From NCBI RefSeq assembly GCF_040811775.1, contig NZ_JBFNXW010000001.1, positions 992,001 through 1,056,000 on the forward strand: a stretch of DNA of 64,000 nucleotides. Reading direction: 5' to 3'. Positions 18,805 to 28,411 of this stretch are shown here, in pieces. The number at the start of each line of letters is the position of its first letter. The stretch's first letter is position 1. This DNA is from Balneola sp. MJW-20. GTDB lineage: Bacteria; Bacteroidota; Rhodothermia; Balneolales; Balneolaceae. The notes under the pieces were generated by a model, which was not told where the DNA came from, made no database searches, and saw only the letters and a list, made by a program, of their open reading frames with translations. The position numbers were made by a program, and so were the translations under genes.

Positions 18805-20610
18805 CTACTGGTTTTGCTGATTCCGTAAGGATTCATTCCTGTACTTGCGAAAATAATTGAATGCAGCCGCAGTATCGGCCTGGAGTGCCTTTAACCGGGC
18901 CAGATTATACAACACCGTAACATTTGTTGAATCTATATCCTCTGCCCTTTTGAGCCAGTATTCGGAATGATTCAGTTCATCGTTTAACAGATATACGGTG
19001 CCCAGGGACGCAGGATAAAAAACATCTTCTCTCTCGATACTGAGAATCACCTCCAGCAAATTCGCCGTATGGAGATCCAGGTTTCTGTTATTTATGGCGT
19101 ACTCTACTCCTCTTTTAAGTATGCGATCATTAAATAACTGCAGATAGGCCAGATTCAGGTAATGATCCATGACCATTAATGAATCGCCGTTCGTTGTAGA
19201 GTAATTGATGATATCGGTGATAATTAACGGAACCTGCCTCTGAGCCCTCCATCCGGTTGCCGCTACTGAATCCACATGAGATTTCAGTACTATTTCATCA
19301 AATTGATTTTGAAATCTTTGTTGCTCAGCTCTTTTACTTAAACCTTTCACAAAGGGATATCCGGATTCCAGTCGCAATATTGGAAGAGTGGATACAACTT
19401 CTTCATAACGGCTTATAGGCAAACGGTTGGATAACTTATTTTCAAATACCTTACCCTCGAGTTTTGGATGAGCTTTGATCACTTCATAAAAATACTCACC
19501 AAAGACCTGATTACCCCGGTAATTCGGATGCAGGTGATCATCAAAAAAGGAATCATCCGGGATACCGCTAAAAGAGCTGTCGAATGACGCCTGTCGGGTA
19601 TCTACGAGCGGAATGGAAAATTCTTCGCTTAGGTCATTTATGATCTCATTCATTGCATCCGGTGCACGGAACCTGATCTCATCCAGCTCTTTTGATCGGT
19701 TGTAGTAGTAATAGGCCGAGTCCGTTTTACCCTGATTAAAGAGCTCTTCTCCCTTTCTGAAATTAGCAAGGGCATCCTCATTTTCTCCAAGAGGACTTTG
19801 TCCCTTAAGATTCGAAGCCAGACTTCCGATATATACAGGTATGTCTTCCTGATCAAAAAAGCTCAGCAAAGATCCCATATTGCTTCTGAATTGTTCCAGT
19901 CCTGCCTGATACACATCCCCCTCAAAATCAATTCCGGATTCCTGCACTACCCTGGCCATCATGGTCCGGTTCTCCGGGTTATCATCTTCCGGTTTTAAAA
20001 ACTGCTCAATTAACTGGTAGATCCTGAGATTTTTGAGGCGGATAATAAGTCTTTTAAATCCGATCGATTTTCCTAAACCAAACTGTGTGCTTCCAACACC
20101 AAAAGATCCGTAGTACTCATTGTGCCCGGCATAAATAACTATAGCATCCGGGTCAATTTCTGCCACTTCTTTTTTCATGTCCCATAAAGCAAAACTGTTT
20201 ATGGCAGTCATTCCAATGTTAATGACTTCAATATTTACATCCTGCGTATTCATTTTCAGCTTTTGCTCAAGCCTTCCTGAAAAGCTATTATAAAAATGAT
20301 AAGGAAAGCCCTGAGTACTTGATCCACCGAGTACAACTACTCTGAACGTATTGTCGCTCTTATTTTTAAGAAAAGGCTGAGGTGCAACCTGTGGAGAGAA
20401 GTTTGGAAAATACCTGCTTCCGTAATTGGGATTGGTTATCAGATATTCGGTATGATCCGGTATTTCAATAAACAATTCCTGATACTCTGACCGGTAGCCG
20501 GTAAATCTAAGAGTGATTTCAATAAGGATCAGAATAACAAGAGGAACAGACAGAGTAAGGGTATAAAAAAGGGTCAGCTTCCCCTTTGAGAGCTTATTAG
20601 CTTTAGACAT
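18805..20610 (-). CDS. Membrane-anchored SGNH/GDSL-like hydrolase with C-terminal TPR-like region
   Basis: 601 residues. One N-terminal transmembrane helix (about 12-32) is followed by an SGNH fold: block I VVVLGGSSTQG with likely nucleophile Ser97, block III YAGHNEYYG and block V DDHLHPNYRGN carrying the Asp-His pair. The last 100 residues look like tetratricopeptide helices (YWLKRAEDIDSTNVTVLYNLARLKAL). Family members are esterases, lipases or carbohydrate O-deacetylases; substrate is unknown. It is divergent from the arylsulfotransferase-like gene and lies between glucanase genes. Similar SGNH-TPR proteins occur in myxobacteria and Bacteroidota. Removal of an acyl decoration from a glycan is a plausible but unproven role. 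Confidence 0.75.
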   Translation of the reverse strand: MSKANKLSKGKLTLFYTLTLSVPLVILILIEITLRFTGYRSEYQELFIEIPDHTEYLITNPNYGSRYFPNFSPQVAPQPFLKNKSDNTFRVVVLGGSSTQGFPYHFYNSFSGRLEQKLKMNTQDVNIEVINIGMTAINSFALWDMKKEVAEIDPDAIVIYAGHNEYYGSFGVGSTQFGLGKSIGFKRLIIRLKNLRIYQLIEQFLKPEDDNPENRTMMARVVQESGIDFEGDVYQAGLEQFRSNMGSLLSFFDQEDIPVYIGSLASNLKGQSPLGENEDALANFRKGEELFNQGKTDSAYYYYNRSKELDEIRFRAPDAMNEIINDLSEEFSIPLVDTRQASFDSSFSGIPDDSFFDDHLHPNYRGNQVFGEYFYEVIKAHPKLEGKVFENKLSNRLPISRYEEVVSTLPILRLESGYPFVKGLSKRAEQQRFQNQFDEIVLKSHVDSVAATGWRAQRQVPLIITDIINYSTTNGDSLMVMDHYLNLAYLQLFNDRILKRGVEYAINNRNLDLHTANLLEVILSIEREDVFYPASLGTVYLLNDELNHSEYWLKRAEDIDSTNVTVLYNLARLKALQADTAAAFNYFRKYRNESLRNQQNQ

Positions 20611-20638
20611 TAAATTCTTTTTTCACTTTTCTGAATAG

Positions 20639-20667
20639 TATGACAATAATTCTCGTAATTATGACAA
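20639..20667. repeat. Direct repeat TATGACAA with 21-bp period in divergent promoter
   Basis: TATGACAA at 20639-20646 recurs at 20660-20667, exactly 21 bp apart, and both are followed by A/T-rich sequence ending AATT. It is in the 124-bp spacer between the SGNH gene and the arylsulfotransferase-like gene. Two helical turns of spacing suits a tandem-binding regulator; no regulator is assigned. Confidence 0.4.
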
Positions 20668-20734
20668 AAAATTATCTATTATCCAATCCGGGACGGGGCT
20701 TAATCTAAGGATAATTGATAGCGGAAGTGGAAAA

Positions 20735-22453
20735 ATGTATAAAAGATGTTTTATTGCAATACTGATCTCTTTTCAGGTCGCCTGCGGTATCAATGATAAT
20801 GGTAATAAATCCGCCAAACCTCTTACCGGTGAAATAACTGATCTCAGTGATCTGAAAGTTCAGCTGTCTGCTGCACTTACCGACAGTTTAGTTCTTACTC
20901 TTTATTCGAATAAGATCATTGATGACCGGAACATCACAGAGTTTGTTTTTGATTCCAACGAAAAGATCCTTGCATCCGCTGCACTTATAGACAGTCTGGA
21001 TTATCAGGCTGAAAACTGGAGGTTAAATGTAATTTTTTCGGATGACAGCATGCAGGAATTATATGCAGTTGGTGACCGAATTTTCAGAGCGGGTCAGTAT
21101 GAGATACAAGTTGATCCCACGGGGTTTAACCCTCTTTCCGCGGATGCAAATATTTCAATGCCGGTTCCCGGACGTTTTCAAATTAAGGTATTAGGTCGTA
21201 GTGAATTCGGAATCCCGATCACCCATGAATTTCAACAGGTCTCATTTGATCATGATTTTCCCATCCTAGGTCTCTACCAGAATTTCGAGAATGAAGTCTT
21301 ATTTGAATATAAAAGTAGCCGGGGAAACTCATTGCTCAGTGAATCTTTTTTCCTGCAAACTGAAACTACACCTACTCCGGATGTAAGGGTCAGTATTAAC
21401 AATCTTCCTTCCAGCGACCAGGGGATCTTCTTCAACACGGATCTCAAAATGGGATTTGATCAAAGAGGTGAGATCAGGTGGATATGGACTCATCCGGCAC
21501 ACTACGTTTACCGGAAACTGCAGAATGGAAATCTGATCATTTCATCCAATGAAAATATGGTCATATATCATACCCGGAGGTTTTATGAAGTAACTATGCT
21601 GGGCGAGATCATCAGAACGATCGAAACCCCCAACTACCAGCATCACGAGATCCGTGAAATGCCAAACGGAAATTTTCTGGTCGCCTCTAATTCAACTCCT
21701 ATACAACTGGGAAATGGCCAAAATCAGGAAGACTATATTATAGAATATGATCGCGAGACCGGCACAGAAATAAATGCTTTCGACTTTAATGAGATCCTGG
21801 ATAATCAGCGTCCCACTATTCCGGGAGAAAGAGCCGAAGACTGGCTGCATATGAATGCCATATTTTATGATGAGGCAAATGATGATCTGATCATTTCCGG
21901 AAGAGCCCAGTGTGCTGTCGTCAGTCTGGATTATGCTACGAAAGAGCTCAACTGGATCATCTCCAATCCGGCCGGATGGAACGGTGATCTTACATCAAAA
22001 TTACTTAGCCCAGTCGATGAAAACGGGACCCCTATTGATGTTTCGGGAACTGATTTCTGGCCCTACGGGCAGCATGCAGCTATGACCCTGCCAAACGGGA
22101 ATATACTTATGTATGATAATGGCAGATATCGGGGTTATTATGATGACTCTTCAGTGCCCGCAGATAGTTACAGCCGTGCCATTGAGTATCGCGTTGACCC
22201 TTCAAATATGACCATCCGGAAAATATGGGAATTTAATTCCAATCAGTCGCTTTTCACCCCCTTCACTGGTGATGTAGACTATCTCGAGGAAAACGGTCAC
22301 AAACTTATTAGTTTTATGTGGGGCTCCGGTCAGACCCCAAGGTTTTTTGAGCTGGACGAAAACGGGGAGATCATCTTTGAAGCTTCCGTAAATGCCGGCA
22401 GTAATCATTATCGTATGGAAAAAATGGATCTCTATGAGGGTCTAACGTACTGA
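20735..22453 (+). CDS. Arylsulfotransferase (ASST)-family lipoprotein
   Basis: 572 residues; signal peptide with Cys17 in a weak lipobox (QVAC). An N-terminal beta-domain of about 170 residues precedes a beta-propeller with ASST landmarks: GEIRWIWTHPAHY, YQHHEIREMPNGNFLVAS, EDWLHMNAIFYDEANDDLIISGR with the conserved His, and PYGQHAAMTLPNGNILMYDNG. Bacterial ASSTs transfer sulfate from aryl sulfates to phenols without PAPS. Whether this branch transfers sulfate is unproven, since many ASST-like propellers have no known reaction. It is followed by the GH3 gene after 40 bp, so it appears to be part of the glucan locus operon. Confidence 0.78.
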   Translation: MYKRCFIAILISFQVACGINDNGNKSAKPLTGEITDLSDLKVQLSAALTDSLVLTLYSNKIIDDRNITEFVFDSNEKILASAALIDSLDYQAENWRLNVIFSDDSMQELYAVGDRIFRAGQYEIQVDPTGFNPLSADANISMPVPGRFQIKVLGRSEFGIPITHEFQQVSFDHDFPILGLYQNFENEVLFEYKSSRGNSLLSESFFLQTETTPTPDVRVSINNLPSSDQGIFFNTDLKMGFDQRGEIRWIWTHPAHYVYRKLQNGNLIISSNENMVIYHTRRFYEVTMLGEIIRTIETPNYQHHEIREMPNGNFLVASNSTPIQLGNGQNQEDYIIEYDRETGTEINAFDFNEILDNQRPTIPGERAEDWLHMNAIFYDEANDDLIISGRAQCAVVSLDYATKELNWIISNPAGWNGDLTSKLLSPVDENGTPIDVSGTDFWPYGQHAAMTLPNGNILMYDNGRYRGYYDDSSVPADSYSRAIEYRVDPSNMTIRKIWEFNSNQSLFTPFTGDVDYLEENGHKLISFMWGSGQTPRFFELDENGEIIFEASVNAGSNHYRMEKMDLYEGLTY

Positions 22454-22493
22454 ACAATCGGAAATACAATCAATCATTCACAAGCAATAACCC

Positions 22494-24794
22494 ATGTTTT
22501 ATAACATCCTTAAAACACTACTCAGTGTCACTTTCTTGTTCGTACTGAGTCTTCAATCATCACAAGCACAAACGCAGTTGATCTACCCGGAAATCGAGGA
22601 AAAAGTAGACAGCCTGCTGAAAATAATGACGCTGGAAGAGAAAGTAGGCCAGCTCAATCTCCATACCGGCACCTGGGACATTACAGGCCCAAAGCCTGAA
22701 GGAAATGCTGCGGAGCGCTACAAATTACTCTCAAATGGAGGAGTCGGGGCCATGCTTAATGTGGTCGGGGCTGAGGCTACACTCAATGCACAGCAGATTG
22801 CAGTTGAGAACAGCAGGCTCGGGATACCACTGATGTTCGGATATGACGTAATTCATGGATATAAGACGATCTTTCCAGTACCAATAGCTGAAGTGGCCAG
22901 TTGGGATCTGAAGGCTGCTGAAACCTCCGCAAGAATTGCTGCTATTGAAGCTGCAGCTGCAGGAGTGAACTGGACCTTTGCTCCTATGATCGATGTCAGC
23001 AGAGACGCCCGTTGGGGCAGAATAGTGGAAAGCGGTAGTGAAGATCCTTTCCTGATCTCAGAAATGACACGGGCAAGAGTTGCCGGTTTTCAGACTGAAG
23101 ATCTGTCTGCCAATAACACGATCGCGGCTACTGCCAAGCATTTTGCCGCTTACGGTTTTGCGGAAGCAGGCCGTGACTATAACACTATTGATGTAAGCAA
23201 GAATACTCTGCATAATATGATCCTCCCTCCTTTTAAAGCCGCTACGGATGCAGGAGCTGCAACCGTAATGAGTGCCTTCAATGATATCTGGGGTATTCCT
23301 GCCACGGCACATGATTACCTGCAGAATGATATTCTTAAAAACGAATGGGGATTTAACGGTTTTATCGTAACGGACTGGGGCACTATACGTCAGTTAGTTC
23401 CTCATGGTTATTCACCCAACCTCAGAACCGGATCTAAAGATGCTATTATTGCCGGTACCGACATGGATATGGAATCCGAGGGATTCCAGCGCCACCTGGC
23501 TGACCTTGTGAATAACGGAGAAGTTGATATTGAGATCGTGAATAATGCGGTCAGGAGAATATTGAGGGTTAAATACCTTCTGGGCTTATTTGAGGATCCC
23601 TACAGGTATTCCGATGCGGAGCGGGAAGAAAATACTCTCTATACCGATGAACACCGGGCTGCTGCAAGAGATGTAGCCAGGAAGTCAATGGTATTAATGG
23701 AGAACCGTACTAATTTATTACCCCTGTCAAAGGAAGTGAATTCTATTGCTGTGATCGGAACCCTTGCCGACGACAAAGACTCGCCTATAGGGACATGGAG
23801 AGCCCAGGGAGAGGCTAATTCAGCAGTTTCACTACTCGAGGGAATTCAAAACGCTGTGTCGAAAGAAACCGAGGTACACTATGCGGAGGGATATACTTTA
23901 GCAGAGGGACGTAAGAATTTTGTATCTGAACTCAATTTCCCTGAGGATGACGGATCCGGTATTGAAGAAGCCGTTGAGATAGCAGGCAATGCGGATATTG
24001 TAATAATGGCTCTTGGTGAAGAAGGATTCCAGTCAGGCGAAGGCCGTTCTCAGGTCGATATCAGCCTGAAAGGGCGGCAGCTGGAATTGTTTAAAAAGGT
24101 CATGGAAGTGAATCCTAATGTTGTGGTAGTATTAATGAACGGCCGCCCGATTGCCGAACCTGAGCTATACGAAAATGCCCCTTCCCTGCTGGAAGCCTGG
24201 CACCTCGGTTCAGAGGCAGGAAATGCCATAGCTGATGTTCTCTTCGGTGATTATAATCCATCAGGTAAGCTGCCGGTTTCCGTACCCCGTCATGTTGGGC
24301 AGGTCCCAATCTACTATAACCATAAAAACACCGGACGGCCCGTACCCCAGCAGGGTGATGCCGGAACGGTATTCTGGAGTCATTACACTGATGAGTCCAA
24401 CGATCCCCAATATCCCTTTGGATACGGTCTGAGTTACACCAGCTTTGAATATTCGGATCTTCGTCTTTCAAAGCCCTCAATGGCTATGGAAGAAGAAATT
24501 ACTGTGTCGGTCAATGTGACAAATACAGGTGAGCGGGCCGGAGAAGAGGTGGTGCAATTCTACATCCGGGATCATTTTGCAAGTACGGTAAGACCCGTAA
24601 AAGAACTCAAAGGATTCCGGAAGATAAGCCTGGACCCGGGTGAAAAGAAAAGCGTCTCCTTCACAGTTAATTCAAATACCTTGGGCTTCTTTGGTGCAGA
24701 CGAGATATTCAAGGCAGAGGCTGGGATCTTCTCGCTGATGATAGGCGGGAATTCAACTGACCTGCTCAGTACCGAATTTGAATTAACGGAATAA
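22494..24794 (+). CDS. GH3 beta-glucosidase (BglX-like), exported
   Basis: 766 residues with signal peptide (ends SSQAQ). It has the two-domain GH3 plan: (beta/alpha)8 domain with KHFAAYG and the nucleophile Asp294 in FIVTDWG, the alpha/beta sandwich with the loop around GEEGFQSGEGRS, and a C-terminal FN3-like domain (SVNVTNTGERAGEEVVQFYI). It releases glucose from the non-reducing ends of beta-glucan oligosaccharides, probably in the periplasm, after GH16 and GH5 attack. It lies between the ASST-like and GH5-CBM6 genes on the same strand with gaps of 40 and 7 bp. Confidence 0.94.
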   Translation: MFYNILKTLLSVTFLFVLSLQSSQAQTQLIYPEIEEKVDSLLKIMTLEEKVGQLNLHTGTWDITGPKPEGNAAERYKLLSNGGVGAMLNVVGAEATLNAQQIAVENSRLGIPLMFGYDVIHGYKTIFPVPIAEVASWDLKAAETSARIAAIEAAAAGVNWTFAPMIDVSRDARWGRIVESGSEDPFLISEMTRARVAGFQTEDLSANNTIAATAKHFAAYGFAEAGRDYNTIDVSKNTLHNMILPPFKAATDAGAATVMSAFNDIWGIPATAHDYLQNDILKNEWGFNGFIVTDWGTIRQLVPHGYSPNLRTGSKDAIIAGTDMDMESEGFQRHLADLVNNGEVDIEIVNNAVRRILRVKYLLGLFEDPYRYSDAEREENTLYTDEHRAAARDVARKSMVLMENRTNLLPLSKEVNSIAVIGTLADDKDSPIGTWRAQGEANSAVSLLEGIQNAVSKETEVHYAEGYTLAEGRKNFVSELNFPEDDGSGIEEAVEIAGNADIVIMALGEEGFQSGEGRSQVDISLKGRQLELFKKVMEVNPNVVVVLMNGRPIAEPELYENAPSLLEAWHLGSEAGNAIADVLFGDYNPSGKLPVSVPRHVGQVPIYYNHKNTGRPVPQQGDAGTVFWSHYTDESNDPQYPFGYGLSYTSFEYSDLRLSKPSMAMEEEITVSVNVTNTGERAGEEVVQFYIRDHFASTVRPVKELKGFRKISLDPGEKKSVSFTVNSNTLGFFGADEIFKAEAGIFSLMIGGNSTDLLSTEFELTE

Positions 24795-24801
24795 TAGAAC
24801 G

Positions 24802-26502
24802 ATGAAAAATATTACGTTTCTGATCCTGTTCCCCTTTTTTATGCTGACCTGCTCCACTGTAAATGACAGTGGTAGTAAGGATGATAATTTCTGGAAAACG
24901 AACGGGCCGGTAATACAAAATCAAGAAGGAAGGTCCGTTGTCATCAGGGGCGTAGGCTTAGGTGGCTGGTTAATGCCCGAAGGGTACATGCTGGATATGG
25001 CTTTACCTGATGGCGGCTCCCCTACTTCCATTAAAAATGCGATCATAGATCTGATCGGAGAAGCAAATTACGAAGAGTTTAATGATCTCTATATCCGTAA
25101 TTACGTAAATGAGAAAGATATAGAACAAATTGCTGAATGGGGTTATGACCACATACGGCTTCCATTTCACTATAATGTACTTTATGATATCGATCAGGAT
25201 ACTTTCAAAGAAGATGGATTCCAGATCGTTGACGAATTCATTCAATGGTGCAAGAATCATGATCTGTATATTATCCTTGATATGCACGCCGCGCCGGGTG
25301 CTCAGAACCATCTCAACATCTCAGATAGTGATGGTGTAGCCCGGTTATGGGTCGAGCCTTCCACTTATCAACCCATTACAGTAAAGATATGGGAAGAGAT
25401 CGCACGAAGATATAAAGACGAAACTCAGATCATTGGATATGACCTGATAAACGAACCGGTATTGCCTGCTAATTACAGTAAAGCCTCATTCCGGCAATTT
25501 TATGAAACATTGTCCAATGCGGTAAGAACGATAGATAAGAATCACATTCTTTTTATCGAAGGTGACTGGTTTGCAACCGATTTTACCGGGCTTACTCCCC
25601 CCTGGGATGGGAACATGGTTTATGCTTTTCACAAATACTGGAATGAAACAGACGCCGGGACCTATCAATACCTAATGGATATCCGAACTGATTTCCAGGT
25701 TCCGCTCTGGCTGGGAGAATCCGGTGAAAACAGCAATGTCTGGTTCAATGAGGTCACCCGTGGTATGGAATCCAATAATATTGGCTGGAACTGGTGGACT
25801 CATAAAAAATACAACACCATTTCTGCTCCCCTATCGGTTCCTAAACTGGATCAATATGAAGTTATTCTTGAATACTTTAAAGGAAACGGTCCCAGACCAT
25901 CCGCACAGGAAGCTTACGACGGATTCATGCAATTAGCCAGAAACCTGCATATCGACAGTACCATTGTCAAACCGGACGTGGTTGCTGCTTTGTTCTCCCC
26001 GGATTTTTCAAGTACCAATGTCCCATATACCGATCTTGAAATACCAGGTACGATCGAAGCTGAATATTATGATATCGGATCTAATTCTGTCTCATACTTC
26101 GATACCCAGGTAAAAAGGGTAAGCGATAATACCACCGGCAATAACGGCTGGACCTTCAGAAATGACGGGGTGGATATTCAGGTAACAGAAGATACCGAAG
26201 GTAACGGTTATAATGTCGGATGGATCGGAACCAGTGAATGGATGGAATATACCGTGGATGTAAGTCCCGGTACCTATACCATTAGTGCCAGGGTTGCTAC
26301 CCCCTCAACCACTGCCAGCATCAATATCAGTCTCGATGGAGCTACTCTGATCAGTAATGGCCAGCTACCCAGAACGGGAAGCTATCAAAACTGGCAAACC
26401 GTGGACCTGGGCAGTGTAACCATTAATGAAGGCGGAAAACGCATGCTCCGGGTCTCAGCCAGAAATGGTGGCTATAATCTGAATTTCATTGAGTTTAAAT
26501 AG
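24802..26502 (+). CDS. GH5 glucan exo-/endo-beta-glucosidase with C-terminal CBM6, lipoprotein
   Basis: 566 residues. Lipobox MLTC (Cys17). The GH5 domain (about 30-370) resembles the exo-1,3-beta-glucanase branch: GVGLGGWLMPEGY near the start, acid/base Glu218 in LINEP and nucleophile Glu306 in WLGESGE. From about residue 412 to the end there is a CBM6-type beta-sandwich (IPGTIEAEYYDIG, GYNVGWIGTSEWMEYTVDV, LNFIEFK), which binds beta-glucan chains. It starts 7 bp after the GH3 stop and is the last gene of this operon. Cleaving terminal or 1,6-branch glucoses of laminarin would complement the GH16 and GH3 enzymes; this is inferred from family and context. Confidence 0.9.
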   Translation: MKNITFLILFPFFMLTCSTVNDSGSKDDNFWKTNGPVIQNQEGRSVVIRGVGLGGWLMPEGYMLDMALPDGGSPTSIKNAIIDLIGEANYEEFNDLYIRNYVNEKDIEQIAEWGYDHIRLPFHYNVLYDIDQDTFKEDGFQIVDEFIQWCKNHDLYIILDMHAAPGAQNHLNISDSDGVARLWVEPSTYQPITVKIWEEIARRYKDETQIIGYDLINEPVLPANYSKASFRQFYETLSNAVRTIDKNHILFIEGDWFATDFTGLTPPWDGNMVYAFHKYWNETDAGTYQYLMDIRTDFQVPLWLGESGENSNVWFNEVTRGMESNNIGWNWWTHKKYNTISAPLSVPKLDQYEVILEYFKGNGPRPSAQEAYDGFMQLARNLHIDSTIVKPDVVAALFSPDFSSTNVPYTDLEIPGTIEAEYYDIGSNSVSYFDTQVKRVSDNTTGNNGWTFRNDGVDIQVTEDTEGNGYNVGWIGTSEWMEYTVDVSPGTYTISARVATPSTTASINISLDGATLISNGQLPRTGSYQNWQTVDLGSVTINEGGKRMLRVSARNGGYNLNFIEFK

Positions 26503-26522
26503 TCTCTTTTTACACTTAAAAC

Positions 26523-26545
26523 AAGAATCTTGGTAACAGATTCTT
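26523..26545. terminator. Candidate bidirectional terminator hairpin
   Basis: Arms AAGAATCT and AGATTCTT (8 bp, perfect) around a 7-base loop lie between the convergent GH5-CBM6 and PQQ-dehydrogenase genes. The stem is A/T rich and there is no long T-run, so efficiency is uncertain. Confidence 0.5.
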
Positions 26546-26580
26546 ATGAGTTCAAGTGGTATGAATTTGATCAAAGAGGA

Positions 26581-28284
26581 CTATTTTATCAGCATCATTT
26601 TTTTAAGCATGGACTGATCTTGAAAGTTCAACCGGTAAAAGTATATGCCTGAGGAAAGCTCCGAGGCATCGAAAACCACCTCATGTCGTCCCGGGTTTTT
26701 AGGGCCCTGGAATAAGGTTTGAATAACACGCCCCATTATATCAATCACTTCAATGCGAACCACCCCTGCTTTTTCCAGTTCAAATGGGATCGTGGTAGTC
26801 GGATTAAAAGGATTCGGATAGTTCTGAATCAGAGCAAAAACGGAAGGCCCCTGCTCTTCTTCAGAAGATGTAAAGCTCGGAAATTCGATTTTATACAGTC
26901 TTCCTTCTCCGCTGAATACAAATTCCAGCACATAAAGCGAATTACCTATCAATTCAGCATCGATGGGGTTGGTAAAACCGGAAGCAATTCGGGTCACGGC
27001 TGACCTAACCTCACCGGTTTCTTCATTTACAGTCATTTCCAGATGCATAATATCTTCACCGGTATCCTGCATGCCGCTTAATAATGAAGATTCGGTTCCT
27101 GTCCAGCTCAGCACAAAAGCATCTCCGTTGTAATTTCCACCCAAAGCACTTTCGGTATCAAATACCAGGCCTAGTGGAGACCGGTGTGAGGTAAAGGTAC
27201 TCAGGGTTTCCCCCTGATCAGAAGCATCCAGAATATCACCGGTTTGCGGATCCCGGTACAGATCGGCATCCGGTCCTTCGTTTATAACCGGTTCGGTGAA
27301 CACCAGGCCTGCAGGAGGTTCAGGGTAATCAGGATCATTATAAAAGAAACCTCCCTGATAGGCAGTTGAACTCTGATTCACCAGTAGGTCCGATTCCGGA
27401 TCATATCCTTCGAATTGCATGGGGGTGTCATTTCCTCCCATTCTCCATGGAAAGCCGTAATGCAATCCCTCCCTCAGCCAATTCAACTCCTCACTGTCAT
27501 CCCGGTCACCGGAGTTTTCGGTACCAAAGAGCCGTCCTTCGGCATCAAAGGTCAGGTCGAAATTATTTCTAACCCCATCTGCAAACAGGTATCCATTATC
27601 GGCCAGAAAGGTACTGTCATCTTCGATATATAAATTGACCGAATCAGCCGGTATTCTCAGGATCGCTGAGGTAACAGGACTTTCTCTTAAACCAGGAAAT
27701 GCTCCGTTGGCGGTTTGAATTTCCCCGTGATCAGTCCGTGAGCCGGAATTCACAAAAAGGTATTGATCATCCGGACTGACAGCTACCCCATTGAAGGTAT
27801 GATCAAAGGCGGTGTTGCTGAGTGGATAGGGCTCTGTTTCAGCCACCAATGCCCAGTTGGCACTGCTGTTACTGATTCTTGTACCTTTTGCTATTTGTCC
27901 CTGGTTAAGGTTACCCTGCCGGTCGTTTCCTACCAGATATAAATTTCCACGGGAGTCCACATCCATTCCAAACACTTCCGAAAGACCATGATCCGCTGAG
28001 GTATAACGAATAAATTTAGCATTAGAGACTGTGCTTACTTCAAATACATCCCCGTTATTCTGCAGCATAAGCAAACGGTCTCCCACCGGATCATAGGCCA
28101 GTCTGACGGTAAAGGGATTCACGGTGTTTATAGCTGTTAAAGTGAGATCTTGATCGAGCAGTACTGGAACAACATTTTGATTCGATTGTTCTGCACCGGA
28201 ATATACTCCGCTTATTGGGAGTCTCTGAGCATAAAGAGAGGAAGAGATGAGCAATGCTGAGAAAAGAAACAGTGACTTCTTCAT
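26581..28284 (-). CDS. T9SS-sorted PQQ-type sugar dehydrogenase (GSDH/sorbosone dehydrogenase-like)
   Basis: 567 residues with signal peptide (SSSLYAQ). The body is a six-blade propeller of the soluble glucose/sorbosone dehydrogenase family: FNGVAVSPDDQYLFVNSGSRTDHGE, then GVRNNFDLTFDAEGRLFGTENSGDRDDSEELNWLREGLHYGFPW, the classic GSDH strand set. The last 85 residues form a T9SS type A domain (LIQNYPNPFNPTTTIPF, IMGRVIQTL, ending KKMMLIK). It may oxidise a released aldose outside the cell with PQQ. No PQQ synthesis gene or partner cytochrome is adjacent, and catalytic activity of this branch is not established. It is convergent with the GH3-GH5 operon. Confidence 0.82.
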   Translation of the reverse strand: MKKSLFLFSALLISSSLYAQRLPISGVYSGAEQSNQNVVPVLLDQDLTLTAINTVNPFTVRLAYDPVGDRLLMLQNNGDVFEVSTVSNAKFIRYTSADHGLSEVFGMDVDSRGNLYLVGNDRQGNLNQGQIAKGTRISNSSANWALVAETEPYPLSNTAFDHTFNGVAVSPDDQYLFVNSGSRTDHGEIQTANGAFPGLRESPVTSAILRIPADSVNLYIEDDSTFLADNGYLFADGVRNNFDLTFDAEGRLFGTENSGDRDDSEELNWLREGLHYGFPWRMGGNDTPMQFEGYDPESDLLVNQSSTAYQGGFFYNDPDYPEPPAGLVFTEPVINEGPDADLYRDPQTGDILDASDQGETLSTFTSHRSPLGLVFDTESALGGNYNGDAFVLSWTGTESSLLSGMQDTGEDIMHLEMTVNEETGEVRSAVTRIASGFTNPIDAELIGNSLYVLEFVFSGEGRLYKIEFPSFTSSEEEQGPSVFALIQNYPNPFNPTTTIPFELEKAGVVRIEVIDIMGRVIQTLFQGPKNPGRHEVVFDASELSSGIYFYRLNFQDQSMLKKMMLIK

Positions 28285-28411
28285 GGTACCATAAGGCTGA
28301 TTAGTTTTCAGAATATGTGAAAACTTACATCAAAATGATAAACGGATTATCAGGAGACCCGGCTACAGTTCAAATGCCCTTAGCTTTCTCTACAGTGTTC
28401 ATAACCGGATC

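Noticed and set aside
5138..26502. A hidden susD gene in the glucan locus
   Set aside because: All frames between genes are accounted for; no protein of SusD size with its lipoprotein N-terminus and helical TPR core is present.
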